Assembly: GCA_024036415.1 (NCBI GenBank)
Contig: JAMWET010003450.1
Coordinates: 186,001 to 250,000 of the forward strand
Direction: 5' to 3'
Length of the DNA stretch: 64,000 bases
Source of the DNA: Prochilodus magdalenae
Lineage: Eukaryota; Chordata; Actinopteri; Characiformes; Prochilodontidae
Below are positions 1 to 11,035 of the stretch, one piece after another. The notes under the pieces are model-generated. The model made no database searches, was not told the origin of the DNA, and was given only the letters and a program-made list of their open reading frames with translations. The position numbers were made by a program, and so were the translations under genes. Every line of letters starts with the position of its first letter. The first letter of the stretch is position 1.

Positions 1-102
1 TAGGGATTCTTTATGAAGTTAGATTTCCATGACACAAAATATTACAGTAACAATAAATATCATCATATTTCCCAGCCCAACTGAACACTGAACACTTCCT
101 AC

Positions 103-421
103 CTCTGAACCTGAAGATGAAGACTGCCATTACAACCAGCAACAACAGACTGATGACCAGTGCGATGATGACCGCTGTGAACCCTATAGAGATACCTGTA
201 ATAAATATAATTAATGTTTTGTATTAATTTATCTGAGAACCAAAAACTGACCACTGAACAACAAGTGTTATAGGACTCACTTGTTACAGTAGCAGGTTTG
301 AGTGGCAGCACTCTTCCCTCCTTCATCTCCAGATCAGATAAACCCACAGAACAGGAGATCCACTCTGACTCCGAGGGAAAGAACAGTAGCCAAGAGCTCA
401 CACTCACCAACCTATCAGAGT

Positions 422-458
<37 letters not shown>

Positions 459-2178
459 TTAACCTTATAGCTATAACCACAAATATGAGTCAATATCAAT
501 GTTTAATACAGTTTTGATGTGTTAATATTACACACCTGTTCTATACTGATCAACACTGTTCCTGAGTTCTCTTCCTTCTTTGTCTCTCCAGGTGAGGGTT
601 GGGTTTAGTGACCATCCACCTGATGCACAGGTAACATTCACCTGTTCTTCAGCTTCAGCAAAGGACAGGACAGGAAGAGACCCGACCACTAGAGGATTGA
701 TTGCAGCATGAATTGGGTTTATTCGTTGTTGTATTGTATTAGAACATAACCAAATACATTTAGCACAATATGTATTATTAAATGATTAATTTAACTTAAA
801 TTATGAGTGACAGCAGGAAACACTCATGTTTAAACTGGTGACAGAACACGGTTAACCAGAACGTCCTGATGAGGGTTTATGTTTATTAATGTTGAGTCAT
901 GCCTTTACCTGGAAGGTTGAGGAACACATTCGCATCCTCATACCATTTATAACTGTTAACAAAGCACATATATTCTCCTCTATCTGCTAGTGTGAGCTTC
1001 TCCAGCTTCAGAGAGACGTCCCCTTTTCCCAGATCTCCAATCAGAGACACTCTGTTCCTGTACCGAGGATCTCCAGTGCTCTCCTGGACCTTCAGATCTT
1101 TGTACAGTAGAATAGGGTTGTCTTTGTCTTTAGGACCGTACCAGCTGACCTCATAGCTCTTACAATCCAGTGGAGGAGAAACTGTGCAAGGCAGGACCAC
1201 TGAAGATCCTAACTGTCCTGATATAACACCATCAGGAACCACCAAAGAGAACGTATCTGAAAGAATAAAAAAATATATATAAATAACACAGTTAAAACTG
1301 ATGTGGACCAATGTGAACACTCAGTCATATCTAGGAAGCTATGTGAGATCCATTTAGCCTGATGGAACTCTAGTGCAAATCAGTCTGTCACAGTATTGAT
1401 ATGTCAGTGGAGAAGGGTGGGAAAAGCCTCTTATTGGCAGATCATGTCATCAAATTATGCTTTCTGTTGCTACCTTGATCCTAAAAGCTATTTGGGAAAC
1501 TTTGTGTAAGATGTTTTTCAATTACTTTAAATCTGTTTTTGTATGGCTGTAAATTACTCCCTGGTGGTGCGGCAAAAATGGCCGCCAAGTGAAGCCGAGA
1601 GACTTTCCTATGAAGACTTCAGGTAGACGTTAGATAACACAGGCCATTGGTTATTATATATGAGCTGATTTGCATTTTACTCCACATACATTAATGAAAT
1701 ATCCAACCGACTAACCAAATGGCCAAATAGACAGGTATAGGGTTCAATTCTTATCATATTACCATCTACACAGTACAAAAACAGACCATGCCAAAATGGC
1801 ACAATGATAAGCTTTTAATGTTCTTCATCTAGCAGGAACTAAACAGACCGGTACAGTCAGTCTGGGAAATCTTATCCTTTTGATTCTTTGAATGCTGAAA
1901 CCTTACAGAGCAGACTTCACTCTTCCACTTAACATAGACAGGACAACATTGTCCAGCTGGTTTGTGTTTAATGTGAGACCTAATGTTCTTTATAGGGTTT
2001 CAGTCTGAACCTTTACTAAAAACCTTTAGCATTTAGGCTTCAGGAGTGTAGATACAAACCACAATAATGACCAGGTGTAAAAGGGGTCCTAGGGTTCAGG
2101 ATGACCTGGTGCTCACACTAATGAATTACCTGCATCTGCACAGCTGAGAAGATCAAACACCAGCAACAGAAGAATCAT
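103..2178 (-). CDS. Gene A: butyrophilin-like receptor, 5' part only
   Basis: Type I membrane receptor of the butyrophilin-like group; the 3' end lies left of the window. Exons on the minus strand: signal peptide 2130-2178 ([16 protein letters not shown]), IgV 909-1256, first half of Ig domain 2 at 536-652, second half 281-421, transmembrane 103-195 ([20 protein letters not shown]). Each has a consensus AG acceptor and GT donor, and all junctions are phase 1, so the reading frame runs through without a stop. The IgV carries the VLPC cysteine, the SWY tryptophan and the DRGEYMC motif; Ig domain 2 has NVTCASGGW and WISCSVGL. Tail and SPRY exons are expected beyond position 1. Role in T-cell co-signalling is inferred from the family only. 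Likely functional in the visible part. Confidence 0.82.
281..421 (-). CDS. Gene A Ig domain 2, second-half exon
   Basis: Encodes [13 protein letters not shown] through the [10 protein letters not shown] cysteine strand to the membrane-proximal linker. It pairs with the 536-652 exon, which supplies the first cysteine (NVTCASGGW). A (GA)n microsatellite at about 424-453 abuts its acceptor. Confidence 0.75.
909..1256 (-). CDS. Gene A IgV exon
   Basis: 348-nt phase 1-1 exon, 116 residues. Starts [15 protein letters not shown], has the first Ig cysteine in VVLPCTVS, tryptophan in YEVSWYGP, and the F-strand motif [10 protein letters not shown], ending FLNLPG at the donor. A further cysteine (LDCKSYE) just before strand C is shared by every paralog in the window. 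Confidence 0.88.
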
Positions 2179-2180
2179 AA
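2130..2180 (-). CDS. Gene A signal-peptide exon
   Basis: Minus-strand ATG at 2178-2176 opens a hydrophobic leader [16 protein letters not shown], two bases after the acceptor. The donor follows one base into the next codon, so the exon ends in phase 1 and joins the IgV exon in frame. The same exon recurs at 29381-29431, 46072-46122 and 59054-59101. Confidence 0.8.
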
Positions 2181-2534
2181 CTGTAAATAGAAAACAGTAG
2201 TGAGTGTTCATCACAGATTAAGCTCAATGGACACTGGGATGTGTAACTATTAGATGACCATGTACAGAGATGGGAGGTCAGTTTACTCAGTTCCATGTAC
2301 TGTGGTCACTTTAGGATGGAGTATATTTTCAGGCATGATTAAATTAATAATGTTTAGTTGCTAATTACAGAATTAGTTTTATTTTCATCTTTAGCTTTGT
2401 GTTACTTTGGTCATCTGTACTGCTTGTATTGGTCAGATCTTGTACTGTTCATGTTTATTATTTTATTTCAAATCAAAAAGAGTTTTGAGTAAACTGGTAG
2501 TGTTCATGATAGCTGTAAATTGCATGCTTTAGAT

Positions 2535-3012
2535 TATAATAATATAATAACATACTGGACCACTGCTACACTACTGTCTAGAACATATGGTTCTACTCCA
2601 AGCTACAGGCAAAAATTGAAAGAGATCAGAGCAGCTACAAAGCCTACACTGAGATGCTGAAAAACAGGTTATCAGTCAACAATCCTGCGGCAGTGTGGCA
2701 TGCTCTTCACCATTTCACACATTTCAGAAAACCACTCCTGCCTGTTGAAGCAAACACAGTCCTAGCTCAGATTCAAACCCCTTGTTCAGAACTCCCGCCC
2801 ATGGCAACCCCTGCACCTCCTGCTTCAAATGCTTCACCATCATCCTAGTTACCATGAAAACCACTGTTACAAAACTGAATGACTAAAGGCCAGTTGCTCT
2901 AAGGTTTGCCTACTGAGTAAACAGGTCAGTAGAGGATGCAGTCAACATGGGACTGCACTACATCCTCCAACATCTTGACTGCCCTGGCACATACGCTAGG
3001 ATCGTGTTAGGA
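2535..3012 (+). mobile_element. LINE (L2/CR1-like) fragment, copy 1
   Basis: Decayed plus-strand non-LTR retrotransposon piece. Translation in broken frames gives LDHCYT from the end of the endonuclease and, near 2870-3000, LNDYRPVA-like and AVNMGLHYILQHLD-like stretches typical of the reverse transcriptase of fish LINEs. It ends abruptly at the 73-bp minisatellite. Homologous copies lie in the same intron of genes B and C, so it predates the duplications. Confidence 0.65.
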
Positions 3013-3255
3013 ACAGCTATAAAATGTGTATATTGTATGGTGTCTGTATGTATCGTGTATATGTGGATTTGGTGTGTATATGGTGTATACTGTGTAGAGT
3101 GTATATTGTACGGTGTGTGTATGTATTGTGTATATGTGGAGTGGTTGTGTATATGGTGTATACTGTGTAGAGTGTATATTGTACGATGTGTGTATGTATT
3201 GTGTATATGTGGAGTCGTGTATATGGTGTGTAGAGTGTTGATTGTACGGTGTGTG
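3013..3255. repeat. 73-bp minisatellite, about 3 units
   Basis: Tandem units containing gtgtatatgtggagt and tatactgtgtagagtgtat. The period is about 73 bp. The same satellite occurs at 30885-31600, about 47240-47340 and 59350-59695, always in the intron between the signal-peptide exon and the first exon. The open frames in it are a by-product of low complexity. Confidence 0.85.
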
Positions 3256-3870
3256 TTTACAAAGATTACTAAGCAGCAGACTTTCAGTTTTCATTGTATA
3301 ATTCAGTAATTTTATCAATTTATTTTAATTTTTATTCCCTTTTATCTTATAACACTGCAAATAACATAACACAACAGTGTTTTATTCTGAAACATTTTGT
3401 AATCAGTATATAAGAGCACATAAAGGCCTCAATGTGATTTCCTGCATTGTGTTAGCATCGAGCTAATGGTGCCACATATTAGTTTTGCCACACTGAGATT
3501 AATACAATTTCAGGCAGGTGTAGCAAAAATATGAACATTTGATCCCTGATTGACATGATAGATTGATGCAATTGCTGGTTATGGCTGACCCAGTTATAAA
3601 AGCAAAAAAGGTCAAACAGGACTATAACACAGGAGATAAGACATGTTTAAGCAGTAGCACTGAATATTGCAACCATTAATTAATTAATGACTACAATAAA
3701 ATGATAAAATAAATTAATATATTGTATATGGACTCATCTAAGAACATATCGTTGCTATCCAGTTGATTATCACCCACACACCTGTGCAGCACCACAGTTT
3801 TACTTTCATTTTTAAAGAACCCCTAACACTGTTCAATTTTGAAAATGAGAAATACAGAGTTTCAGCCTAC

Positions 3871-4000
3871 CTTCGTGTGGAGCCTCTGGGGCGTAGCTGA
3901 ATGTGTAGAGGTTCAGGATGACCTGCAGATTCACAGAGTTCACCGAGAGCTTATTATCAGGACTGATTCATACAGTACAGTATCTCTCCATTTAGAATGA
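3871..4000 (-). promoter_or_regulatory. Gene A non-coding first exon / leader
   Basis: Minus-strand segment ending in a GT donor after ...ccacacgaag. It is conserved at the same relative position in genes B, C and D, upstream of the signal-peptide exon, which fits a 5' untranslated first exon. It holds a 4-codon upstream ORF (3971-3957, Met-Asn-Gln-Ser) followed by three in-frame stops. The transcription start (right edge) is a guess; no TATA box was recognised. Confidence 0.55.
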
Positions 4001-5139
4001 GGAATGAGAAATGGAGCTTGCAAAACCAGCTCCCCTGGACAAACTTCCTGGAAGAGGTGGGTGATGACAGTTCAGATTCCAGTTCAGAGTTTAAACCAAA
4101 ACTCACAGTGAGGCACAAAACGAAACCACCTACAGCCAAATACACTTATAGAAAAGACTTCTTCACTGATGATGGAGGTGTGGAAACACAGCACGCTGCT
4201 CTTTAAGGGAGTGTCTACAAAGTTGTTGTAGTGAAGGACCTGACATTGACATTCTCAGTCAGTGGGAGGAGCTCCTCCTCTGTAAGGCCTTAGATATCAC
4301 TAATGCAGGAGCAGCACGGTCACTGGAGGAACACTTTCCACCAACCAAACACAGTCCTACTGTAGTCCGTTCATACAGGCAGTAAATACCTAATCATGTG
4401 TTTATATGTGAGGTATATTACTAACATGGTGTAACAGTGAGGGGATATTTGCTGAATTGTTATTTTGCATTAAAATTGTCTACTGTTGTGCAGACGAGGG
4501 ACAAATAAAAGGAAGAAGGTGAATAAACGAGTGGAGAAACATAACGAGTGTGGATGTATGACATGTTCCAATTAAGCAATTATCCCACCATCCTCTCTAG
4601 AATTTTCGGCAGGAATGATTTTGGAATAAGAAGGCAGAGTTCCCCTATGGTCTATGCTTGGAGCACTGATATAGACAGAATATAATATAGTGGGATTACT
4701 ATAAAATAATAAAATCCATGGACTGTTTATGTAGTTTAAAGTTTGGATTATAAACACCATATTTATAATGTATCTTACATATAAACACATGATCATGTAT
4801 TTACTGACTGTATGAACTGACTACTGTGTAAATGGGAACAGTGAATTAAGGTTTATCTTTAGATTCAGGACTGTAGGGAAATTCCTTTGGTTGGTGGAAA
4901 GAGAATGTTAGTGTCAGGTTCTCCATTACATGCACTTTTTCCCAGATCCCCAGTGAAAAAGCCTCTTCTGTAATTATATTTACCCTATGACAGCCTATGT
5001 TTTCCTTTTTTTAAACATATTTGGACATATTTGGATATTTATCAGTGTTAAAATACTGGGAGATTTATGTAATATTACTGAACAATTACAACTGTAGAAA
5101 AGACTTATTAATAATTTATGTAATTCTTAAGAAGTGCAA
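4001..5139. other. Upstream intergenic DNA of gene A, no gene recognised
   Basis: About 1.1 kb of AT-rich sequence. A 69-codon plus-strand ORF at 3997-4206 overlaps the leader and has no recognisable domain. Nothing else is supported. Confidence 0.5.
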
Positions 5140-5889
5140 TTTCAGGTGAGGAATAAATTAGGGCACCCCTACATTTATTCCCACTTAAAATGGCGCACCA
5201 CATCAGGTGCAGGTGATTCGAACATCGTTATTCAACCTTTTGAAAAAGGCTTGCTTTATTTAAACACATTTAGTTTGGTGTGCTCCTGACTGTTAAATTG
5301 AGAGTGAACACCATGGTGAGGTCAAAAGAGCTGTTGGAGGCCTTCAGAAAAAAGAGTGTAGCAGCTCATGAGTCTGCTAAGGGATTTAAAAAGATCTCAA
5401 GCCATTCCACTGTCCAAAAAATAGTGTACAAGCAGAGGACATTCTTGGATGGCCAGACCGGGGAAAGTTCACCCTGAGAGCAGACCACAGGATGCTGGAG
5501 GAAGTCTCCAAAAACCCTAAAAATGTCATCACAGGACCTACAGCAGGCTCCTTCTACTGCTAATGTGAAAGTGCATGCCTCGACAATCAGAAAGACAGTG
5601 CACAAGTTTAACCTGCATGGGAGGTGTGCAAGGAGGAAACCTTTGGTCTCCAAGAGAAACATGAAGGCCAGACGGAAGTTTGCTAGAGAGAACATAGACA
5701 AAGACCAGGACTTCTGGAATAATGTTCTTTGGACAGATTATTCTAAAACTGAATCATTTGTACACCAGAACAAAGGACATGTTTCGATTAACCCAAATCC
5801 AGCATTCCAAGAAAGAACCCCATACCAACTGTGAAGCATGGAGGTGGAAGGGTCATGGTTTGGGGATGCTTTGCTGCAGCAGGACCTGG
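5140..5889 (+). pseudogene. Tc1/mariner transposase remnant, 5' part (family 1)
   Basis: Plus-strand Tc1-like transposase in several frames. It begins MVRSKELLEAFRKK near 5312; later blocks include ARRKPLVSKRNMKARRKFA and DQDFWNNVLWTDYSKTE, the last carrying the first catalytic Asp region. Several frameshifts and stops make it non-functional. The element is cut at 5889 by the LTR retroelement and resumes at 10711 (QHDNDPKHTSKS). Related copies lie at 32845-33125 and 48165-49080. Confidence 0.8.
5886..5889. repeat. 4-bp target site duplication (left)
   Basis: CTGG directly before the left LTR and again at 10711-10714 directly after the right LTR. The uninterrupted Tc1 copies near 32920 and 48735 read gcaggacctggccagctcac with one CTGG, which proves the duplication. 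Confidence 0.88.
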
Positions 5890-6743
5890 TGTAGAAAAAT
5901 ATCTAGATAGTGTTGTCCGTACCCCTCCCCTCTTTTGGGGCACAACACCTTGCGTGTTCGTTTGGATGGAAAGAGTCGCAGACAAGTGGAGTGAAGTTGA
6001 AAGCAAACCAAAGTATTTAATTAACAATACTGGATCCAGGAGAACCAATACATTCAAGACAGTTTTACAGCCGTCCCAAAGCAAAGTTCCGACCCCTCTC
6101 CGATCTGACTCCATGTTTATACCCCAAATGACGTGAAACCTGCCGATGAGGCGTTTCTACAGATTAGCTCATGTTAATATGCATAATTTCACGTGTTAAT
6201 ACTCAGATTCACGTGTCTGACTCTACCATCATGCTTGACCTTGAGTGTGTTTTTGTATTCTCTAAGAATTGGACAGTGTGGCATTCTCTATGTGCGTGTG
6301 CATCATCCCCCTCCGCTTTGAGGCACCTGCAGGTTAGGGAGTTACCCACACATAGAGAGAAGGCCGCTTTGTCCGTCTTCAATCTCCTCTGTATCAATTC
6401 AGTTCGTACAGAGTGCACCAGTCGATGATTGATGACAGTGAGTTAGCAACATGCAGCGGCCTCATCTCTCATTCCCATAAACAAAAATGCCTTTAGTCTA
6501 TATGTTATATATTAATATGTCTTGAGTAAATACATGCCATACAATAGAAGTCTATATGTTAATATGTCTATAGTGTTAGGAGTAAAAATATCATGTGGCG
6601 TTACTGGTTAATCTTCTATATAGATGCATATAAAATACAAGCTTTCACACAATGACTATGTAGTTGTGAATGCTAAGTTAAGTAATCATTATTTAAGGAT
6701 AATTCGTCAACAAACACAAGGTATAATAAACATTTTTACGACA
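5890..6743 (-). repeat. LTR (3' LTR in the minus orientation)
   Basis: Matches 9875-10710 nearly end to end. Ends are TGTAGAAAAATATC on the plus strand and TTTTTACGACA. It is about 854 bp, against 836 for its partner, because of small indels around 6490-6600. Confidence 0.87.
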
Positions 6744-6755
6744 ATTCCCCCTTTT
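6744..6755 (-). other. Polypurine tract of the LTR element
   Basis: On the minus strand it reads AAAAGGGGGAAT and directly precedes the TGTCG start of the 3' LTR, as required for plus-strand DNA priming. It fixes the element's orientation. Confidence 0.75.
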
Positions 6756-9700
6756 GACGTGTCCTCAAGACACGTCAACACACTCTAGTTCCTCCAAACA
6801 TGTGTTTGACATGTGTTCAACATGTGAGAGCGAAAACCTGTCCGGCAGCCAACCAACCAATTTTGACAGGAAAAATTCTCTCACAGCCCCTCTGCCCCAG
6901 GCGGCCAATTTTAACCATGTCAATGGAGGAAATGACATTATCACCCTAAAGTTATCCCCAAGACGTGGTTGTTTTTACAACAACTCTTCCTCCACACTCC
7001 AGTATAGGTACCTGGGAGCCATGTTAGAAGAGCTGGGGAGGAAGTGCTGGTTCGTTATGGGGTGTCTGTATTTTGCCCTAGTTGCCACCCCCTTTTCCCG
7101 TACCAAGCCATTATTTAAACAATAAACGTCGTTGTTTTTCCCTCTAAGTTCCCTCTACTTAGTAAGCTATTGTCTATAACTCTCTATATGTGTAAGTGTT
7201 AAAGTTACAGAGTGTATTTTTTTTTTTTTTTACAATTTCGTTTGTACAGTCCAAGGCAACCTGTAAGGAAAAAGAGTCCAAGGCAACCTGCAAGGGAAAA
7301 ATATGTGTTCTCCCTCTAATTAGTAGATGAGAGTCTATAGCCTTATATGTGTAAGTGTTAAAGTTTACTGTTTTTTTTTTTTTTTTTTTACAATTTTAGA
7401 GAGTTCAAGGCAACCTGTAAAGAAAAAGTGTTTTTATCTTGTTCTGGGATCACCAAGAAGTGTTTAGACAGCTGCAACTGAAAACCGTCGGTGGCTCCTG
7501 CCGGTCCCCCGGGGTGGTGCTCAAATGGCACTTGTGTGCTCTTGGTTGTCAGTTGCTGAGTTAGGTGTGGCTCTTGTCGCGCGTCTCTCTCTCCAAGGCG
7601 TGCCTAGATGACACTTGTTGCTAATTGGATGCTTGCTTCTGCACCTGTTGCCTCCCCGGGTGGCAGTGCTGGCTTGCACTGCACTGAGATAGTTTGTGGT
7701 ACCATGAGCTGCCTTTGCCCTGGAGTAGGTACCGCGTGGCTGGTTCTCTCTGTCACCCGGAATGGAGACTGTCCAGCGAGGCTCTTGACCACTTTCGCTT
7801 AATGGCTCTCAGGTACAACCATGGGGCCACGGCCACCTCCGGAGGTATCTCGTGCTCCTGTCTCCATCTGTTTCTCCGTACCTCTCCACAGATAGATCTT
7901 CACACACTGATTGTAGTTTCACAAAAAACAGCTGGCGATATGTATCTGTTGTAATCCCGGGCGAGCCTGCATCAGGGCTCAATCTTGTTATCCGGGCCTG
8001 GGAATGCTACGCCTCTGACCAGTTCAAAAATGGGGAGAAGCCTGTGCTTTTCTATTAATGGAATTCCGAATGCTGATCAGGGGCAATTGGTAGGGCATCT
8101 AGCCAATTCATGCCCGTGGTCAGTGTAATCTTAGCTATTTGCATTTCAAATTTTGATTCATCCTCTCCACCTGACCCCTGTGAGGGCAGGATGATACACA
8201 CAAAACCATAGCTATGCGCAGAAGCCCCAACGACTGCGTTCCACCCACTGCAGTGTTCTTGCCGAACACTCTCCTCTCCGGGTTTTCTCCCTCTGCGCTT
8301 CTCCGCAGCAGCCGCTGCACTTGTCTGACGGGCGGTCATGTAACACAGGAAGTGTAGGAGGAGAAAAAGAAAAATTCAGCTTAAATAGCAAGCTAGTTAA
8401 AGAACATATTGCAGCAAGCGCAAAAAATTCAAATCGAGCCGGAAAGATAAGTTTCTTTGGACGGTGAATGGCAAGTAAGTTACAAAATATATGCTGACAA
8501 CGAAAGGTTCGACCCAACAAAAATGCCAAGAAGGAAAAAAATATATATATATTTTCTGGGCACAGTGAGTATCAAAGCTAGTCAAGAGGATATATTTTTA
8601 TCAGCACCACACAGACGTATGGCAAGCTTGGCAAGTATTCTCTAATCACTAGAGATAGCAAATAACTAACCGATACGCTACGGAATATGTTTTGGGCAAC
8701 GAATATGTTTTTCATATGCTTTTCAAGCGGAATCTTCGGATTCGTCAAAAAAAATGTATCGTGGAGAATGGTGGGTTTAGTAAACAGATTGGGACATCAC
8801 TTCCCACCCTCACAGTTTGATATTTACAGTAAATCGTCAATCCGCCGCCGAGTGCTGGGGAGGCGCGGAGAAGGTCTTTACAATAAACAGGGCAGAGCCG
8901 TCCTGTTGGACGCGTCTGAGAGTGAATTTATTCTACTGTTAGTTTAGGGCAGAGGCACAAATTTGTCTCAATTTGCCATACGCTGTTGATTAGTACAACC
9001 TGACGCTGGTTAGATGTGCAGTTCCGAAGATCCCAGAATTTCTCAACCTCCGGTCTAAAAATCCTGTTTCTGTATCATGCGCGTCTAGAACCCACACCCA
9101 TTCTTCAATCATTCTTACATCTGTCAATACAACAAACCCTTTCCGCAGGAACCGCTTCTGCTTTTATACAATTAAAATACACAAAAATGAGAACAAAATC
9201 ATAAAATACAACCCTTTTAGCAGGAACCGCTTCTGTTTTATACAATTAGAAATACACAAGAATAATAACCATGACTACTTTACGAGTGGATCAATCTCGA
9301 GGTGAGTCTCCCACCTGGCCTTTATCCGAACATCTCGTCAGAAGTCGGGGGGACACGCCAGCTTCCAATCCTTCAAAATACCATGACTACTTTACGAGTG
9401 GATCAATCTCGAGGTGAGTCTCCCACCTGGCCTTTATCCGAACATCTCGTCAGAAGTCGGGGGGACACGCCAGCTTCCAATCCTTCAGAATATGTAAATA
9501 AACCCAAACCCTACTCCGGAATCACCCATCGGAGTTAACCTTTGCCGGAATCACCCATCGGCATTAACCATTTAGAATATGTAAATAAACCTTTGCCGGA
9601 ATCACCCATCGGCATCAACCATTTAATACACAAAAATATTTAAACATAACCATGCCGGCATCTACTAGAATATGTAAAATAAATTGATATGCTTTCTGCC

Positions 9701-9851
9701 CCCCCTCCGGACAGCACTCGGACCGCCCTCACCACTCAAAATTTCAGATAATCAATATGCAGAATACGATTAAACAGGCTATGCTTACCTCTTTATAGTG
9801 CCGCGCACGAGTGGATCAGTGCCGGATGCCATCCTTCGCCGCAACCCTTCC
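6756..9851 (-). other. Interior of the LTR element, no recognisable gene
   Basis: No frame on either strand shows a retroviral protease, reverse transcriptase or envelope motif. There are two poly-T runs (about 7219 and 7372), each in a repeated context. It also holds a local tandem duplication of about 111 bp (9270-9490) and a short repeat gccggaatcacccatcgg at about 9516-9620, near the leader end. The GC content is higher than in the flanks. Confidence 0.55.
9270..9490. repeat. Two tandem 111-bp units in the LTR-element leader
   Basis: The block beginning ccatgactactttacgagt occurs at about 9270 and again at about 9381, almost identical, including cgaggtgagtctcccacctg. In the element's orientation this is in the 5' leader just after the primer binding site. 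Confidence 0.8.
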
Positions 9852-9871
9852 ATCACGTCGGAGAGTCACCA
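9852..9871 (-). other. Primer binding site like tRNA-Trp
   Basis: On the minus strand it reads TGGTGACTCTCCGACGTGAT, three bases from the LTR end. It differs from the tRNA-Trp-type site TGGTGACCCCGACGTGAT by a small insertion and substitution in the middle. The TGG start matches a tRNA CCA end. Confidence 0.65.
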
Positions 9872-9874
9872 ATT

Positions 9875-10710
9875 TGTAGAAAAATATCTAGATAGTGTTG
9901 TCCGTACCCCTCCCCTCTTCTGGGGCACCACACCTTGCGTGTTCGTTTGGATGGAAAGAGTCGCAGACAAGTGGAGTGAAGTTGAAAGCAAACCAAGGTA
10001 TTTAATTAACAATACTGGATCCAGGAGAACCAATACATTCAAGACATTTTTTACAGCCGTCCCAAAGCAAAGTTCCGACCCCTCTCCGATCTGACTCCAT
10101 GTTTATACCCCAAATGACGTGAAACCTGCCGATGAGGCGTTTCTACAGATTAGCTCATGTTAATATGCATAATTTCACGTGTTAATACTCAGATTCACGT
10201 GTCTGACTCTACCATCATGCTTGACCTTGAGTGTGTTTTTGTATTCTCTAAGAATTGGACAGTGTGGCATTCTCTATGTGCGTTGTGCATCATCCCCCTC
10301 CGCTTTGAGGCACCTGCAGGTTAGGGAGTACCCCACACATAGAGAGAAGGGCCGCTTTGTCCGTCTTCAATCTCCTCTGTATCAATTCAGTTCGTACAGA
10401 AGTGCACCAGTCGATGATTGATGACAGTGAGTTAGAAACATGCAGCGGCCTCATCTCTCATTCCCATAAACAAAAATGCCTTTTAAGCGTGTATAAAAGT
10501 AACATGCCATACAAATAGAAGTCTATATGTTATATGTTAATATGTCTTAGGAGTAAATATCATGTGAGTACTGGTTAATCTTCTATATAGATGCATATAA
10601 AATACAAGCTTTCACACAATGACTATGTAGTTGTGAATGCTAAGTTAAGTAATCATTATTTAAGGATAATTCGTCAACAAACACAAGGTATAATAAACAT
10701 TTTTACGACA
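9875..10710 (-). repeat. LTR (5' LTR in the minus orientation)
   Basis: Partner of 5890-6743. Its right end is followed by the CTGG duplication and the rest of the interrupted Tc1 transposase. Confidence 0.87.
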
Positions 10711-11035
10711 CTGGCCAGCTCACCTTTAGGGAATCCACCATTCTCTGGTTCTGTTGTGTATCAGAGGGTGCTTGAGGAACATTTGAGACCAAAAATTAAG
10801 CTGAAGCAGAACTGGACCCTGCAACATGACAATGACCCAAAACATACAAGTAAATCCACCAAAGACTAGCTGAAAAATGGAGAGTCCTGTAATGGCCAAG
10901 CCAAAGCCCAGGTCTTAAACCCATTGAGATGTTGTGGGGTGACTTAAAATGGGCTGTACCTGCAAGAAAGCCCTCAAACATCTCGCAGCTGAAGGAATTC
11001 TGTGTTGAGGAGTGGGATGATTTATTTTTCAATGA
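10711..11035 (+). pseudogene. Tc1/mariner transposase remnant, 3' part (family 1)
   Basis: Continuation of the transposase interrupted at 5889. Visible is KLKQNWTLQHDNDPKHTSKS (second catalytic Asp region), then a stop and frame breaks through the region that would encode the NPIE glutamate. It ends in non-element sequence, without a clear right inverted repeat. Confidence 0.78.

Larger units (their letters stand above)
5890..10710 (-). mobile_element. LTR retroelement (ERV-like), non-autonomous or internally decayed
   Basis: 4.8-kb element bounded by two similar long terminal repeats (5890-6743 and 9875-10710), each TG...CA, with a 4-bp target duplication CTGG. Orientation is minus: a polypurine tract (AAAAGGGGGAAT, complement of 6744-6755) adjoins the left LTR, and a primer binding site like that for tRNA-Trp (complement of 9852-9871) adjoins the right LTR. 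The 3.1-kb interior has only short ORFs in both strands (longest 123 codons), none recognisable as gag, pol or env. It is therefore either a non-autonomous derivative or heavily deleted. It sits inside a dead Tc1 element. The two LTRs differ by several indels, so the insertion is not recent. Confidence 0.85.

Noticed and set aside
3997..4206. 69-codon plus-strand ORF overlapping the gene A leader
   Set aside because: No domain, and the corresponding region of genes B, C and D is not kept as an open frame of the same length.
8055..8529. Minus-strand ORFs of 94 and 105 codons inside the LTR element
   Set aside because: No recognisable gag, pol or env motif; length expected by chance in GC-richer DNA.
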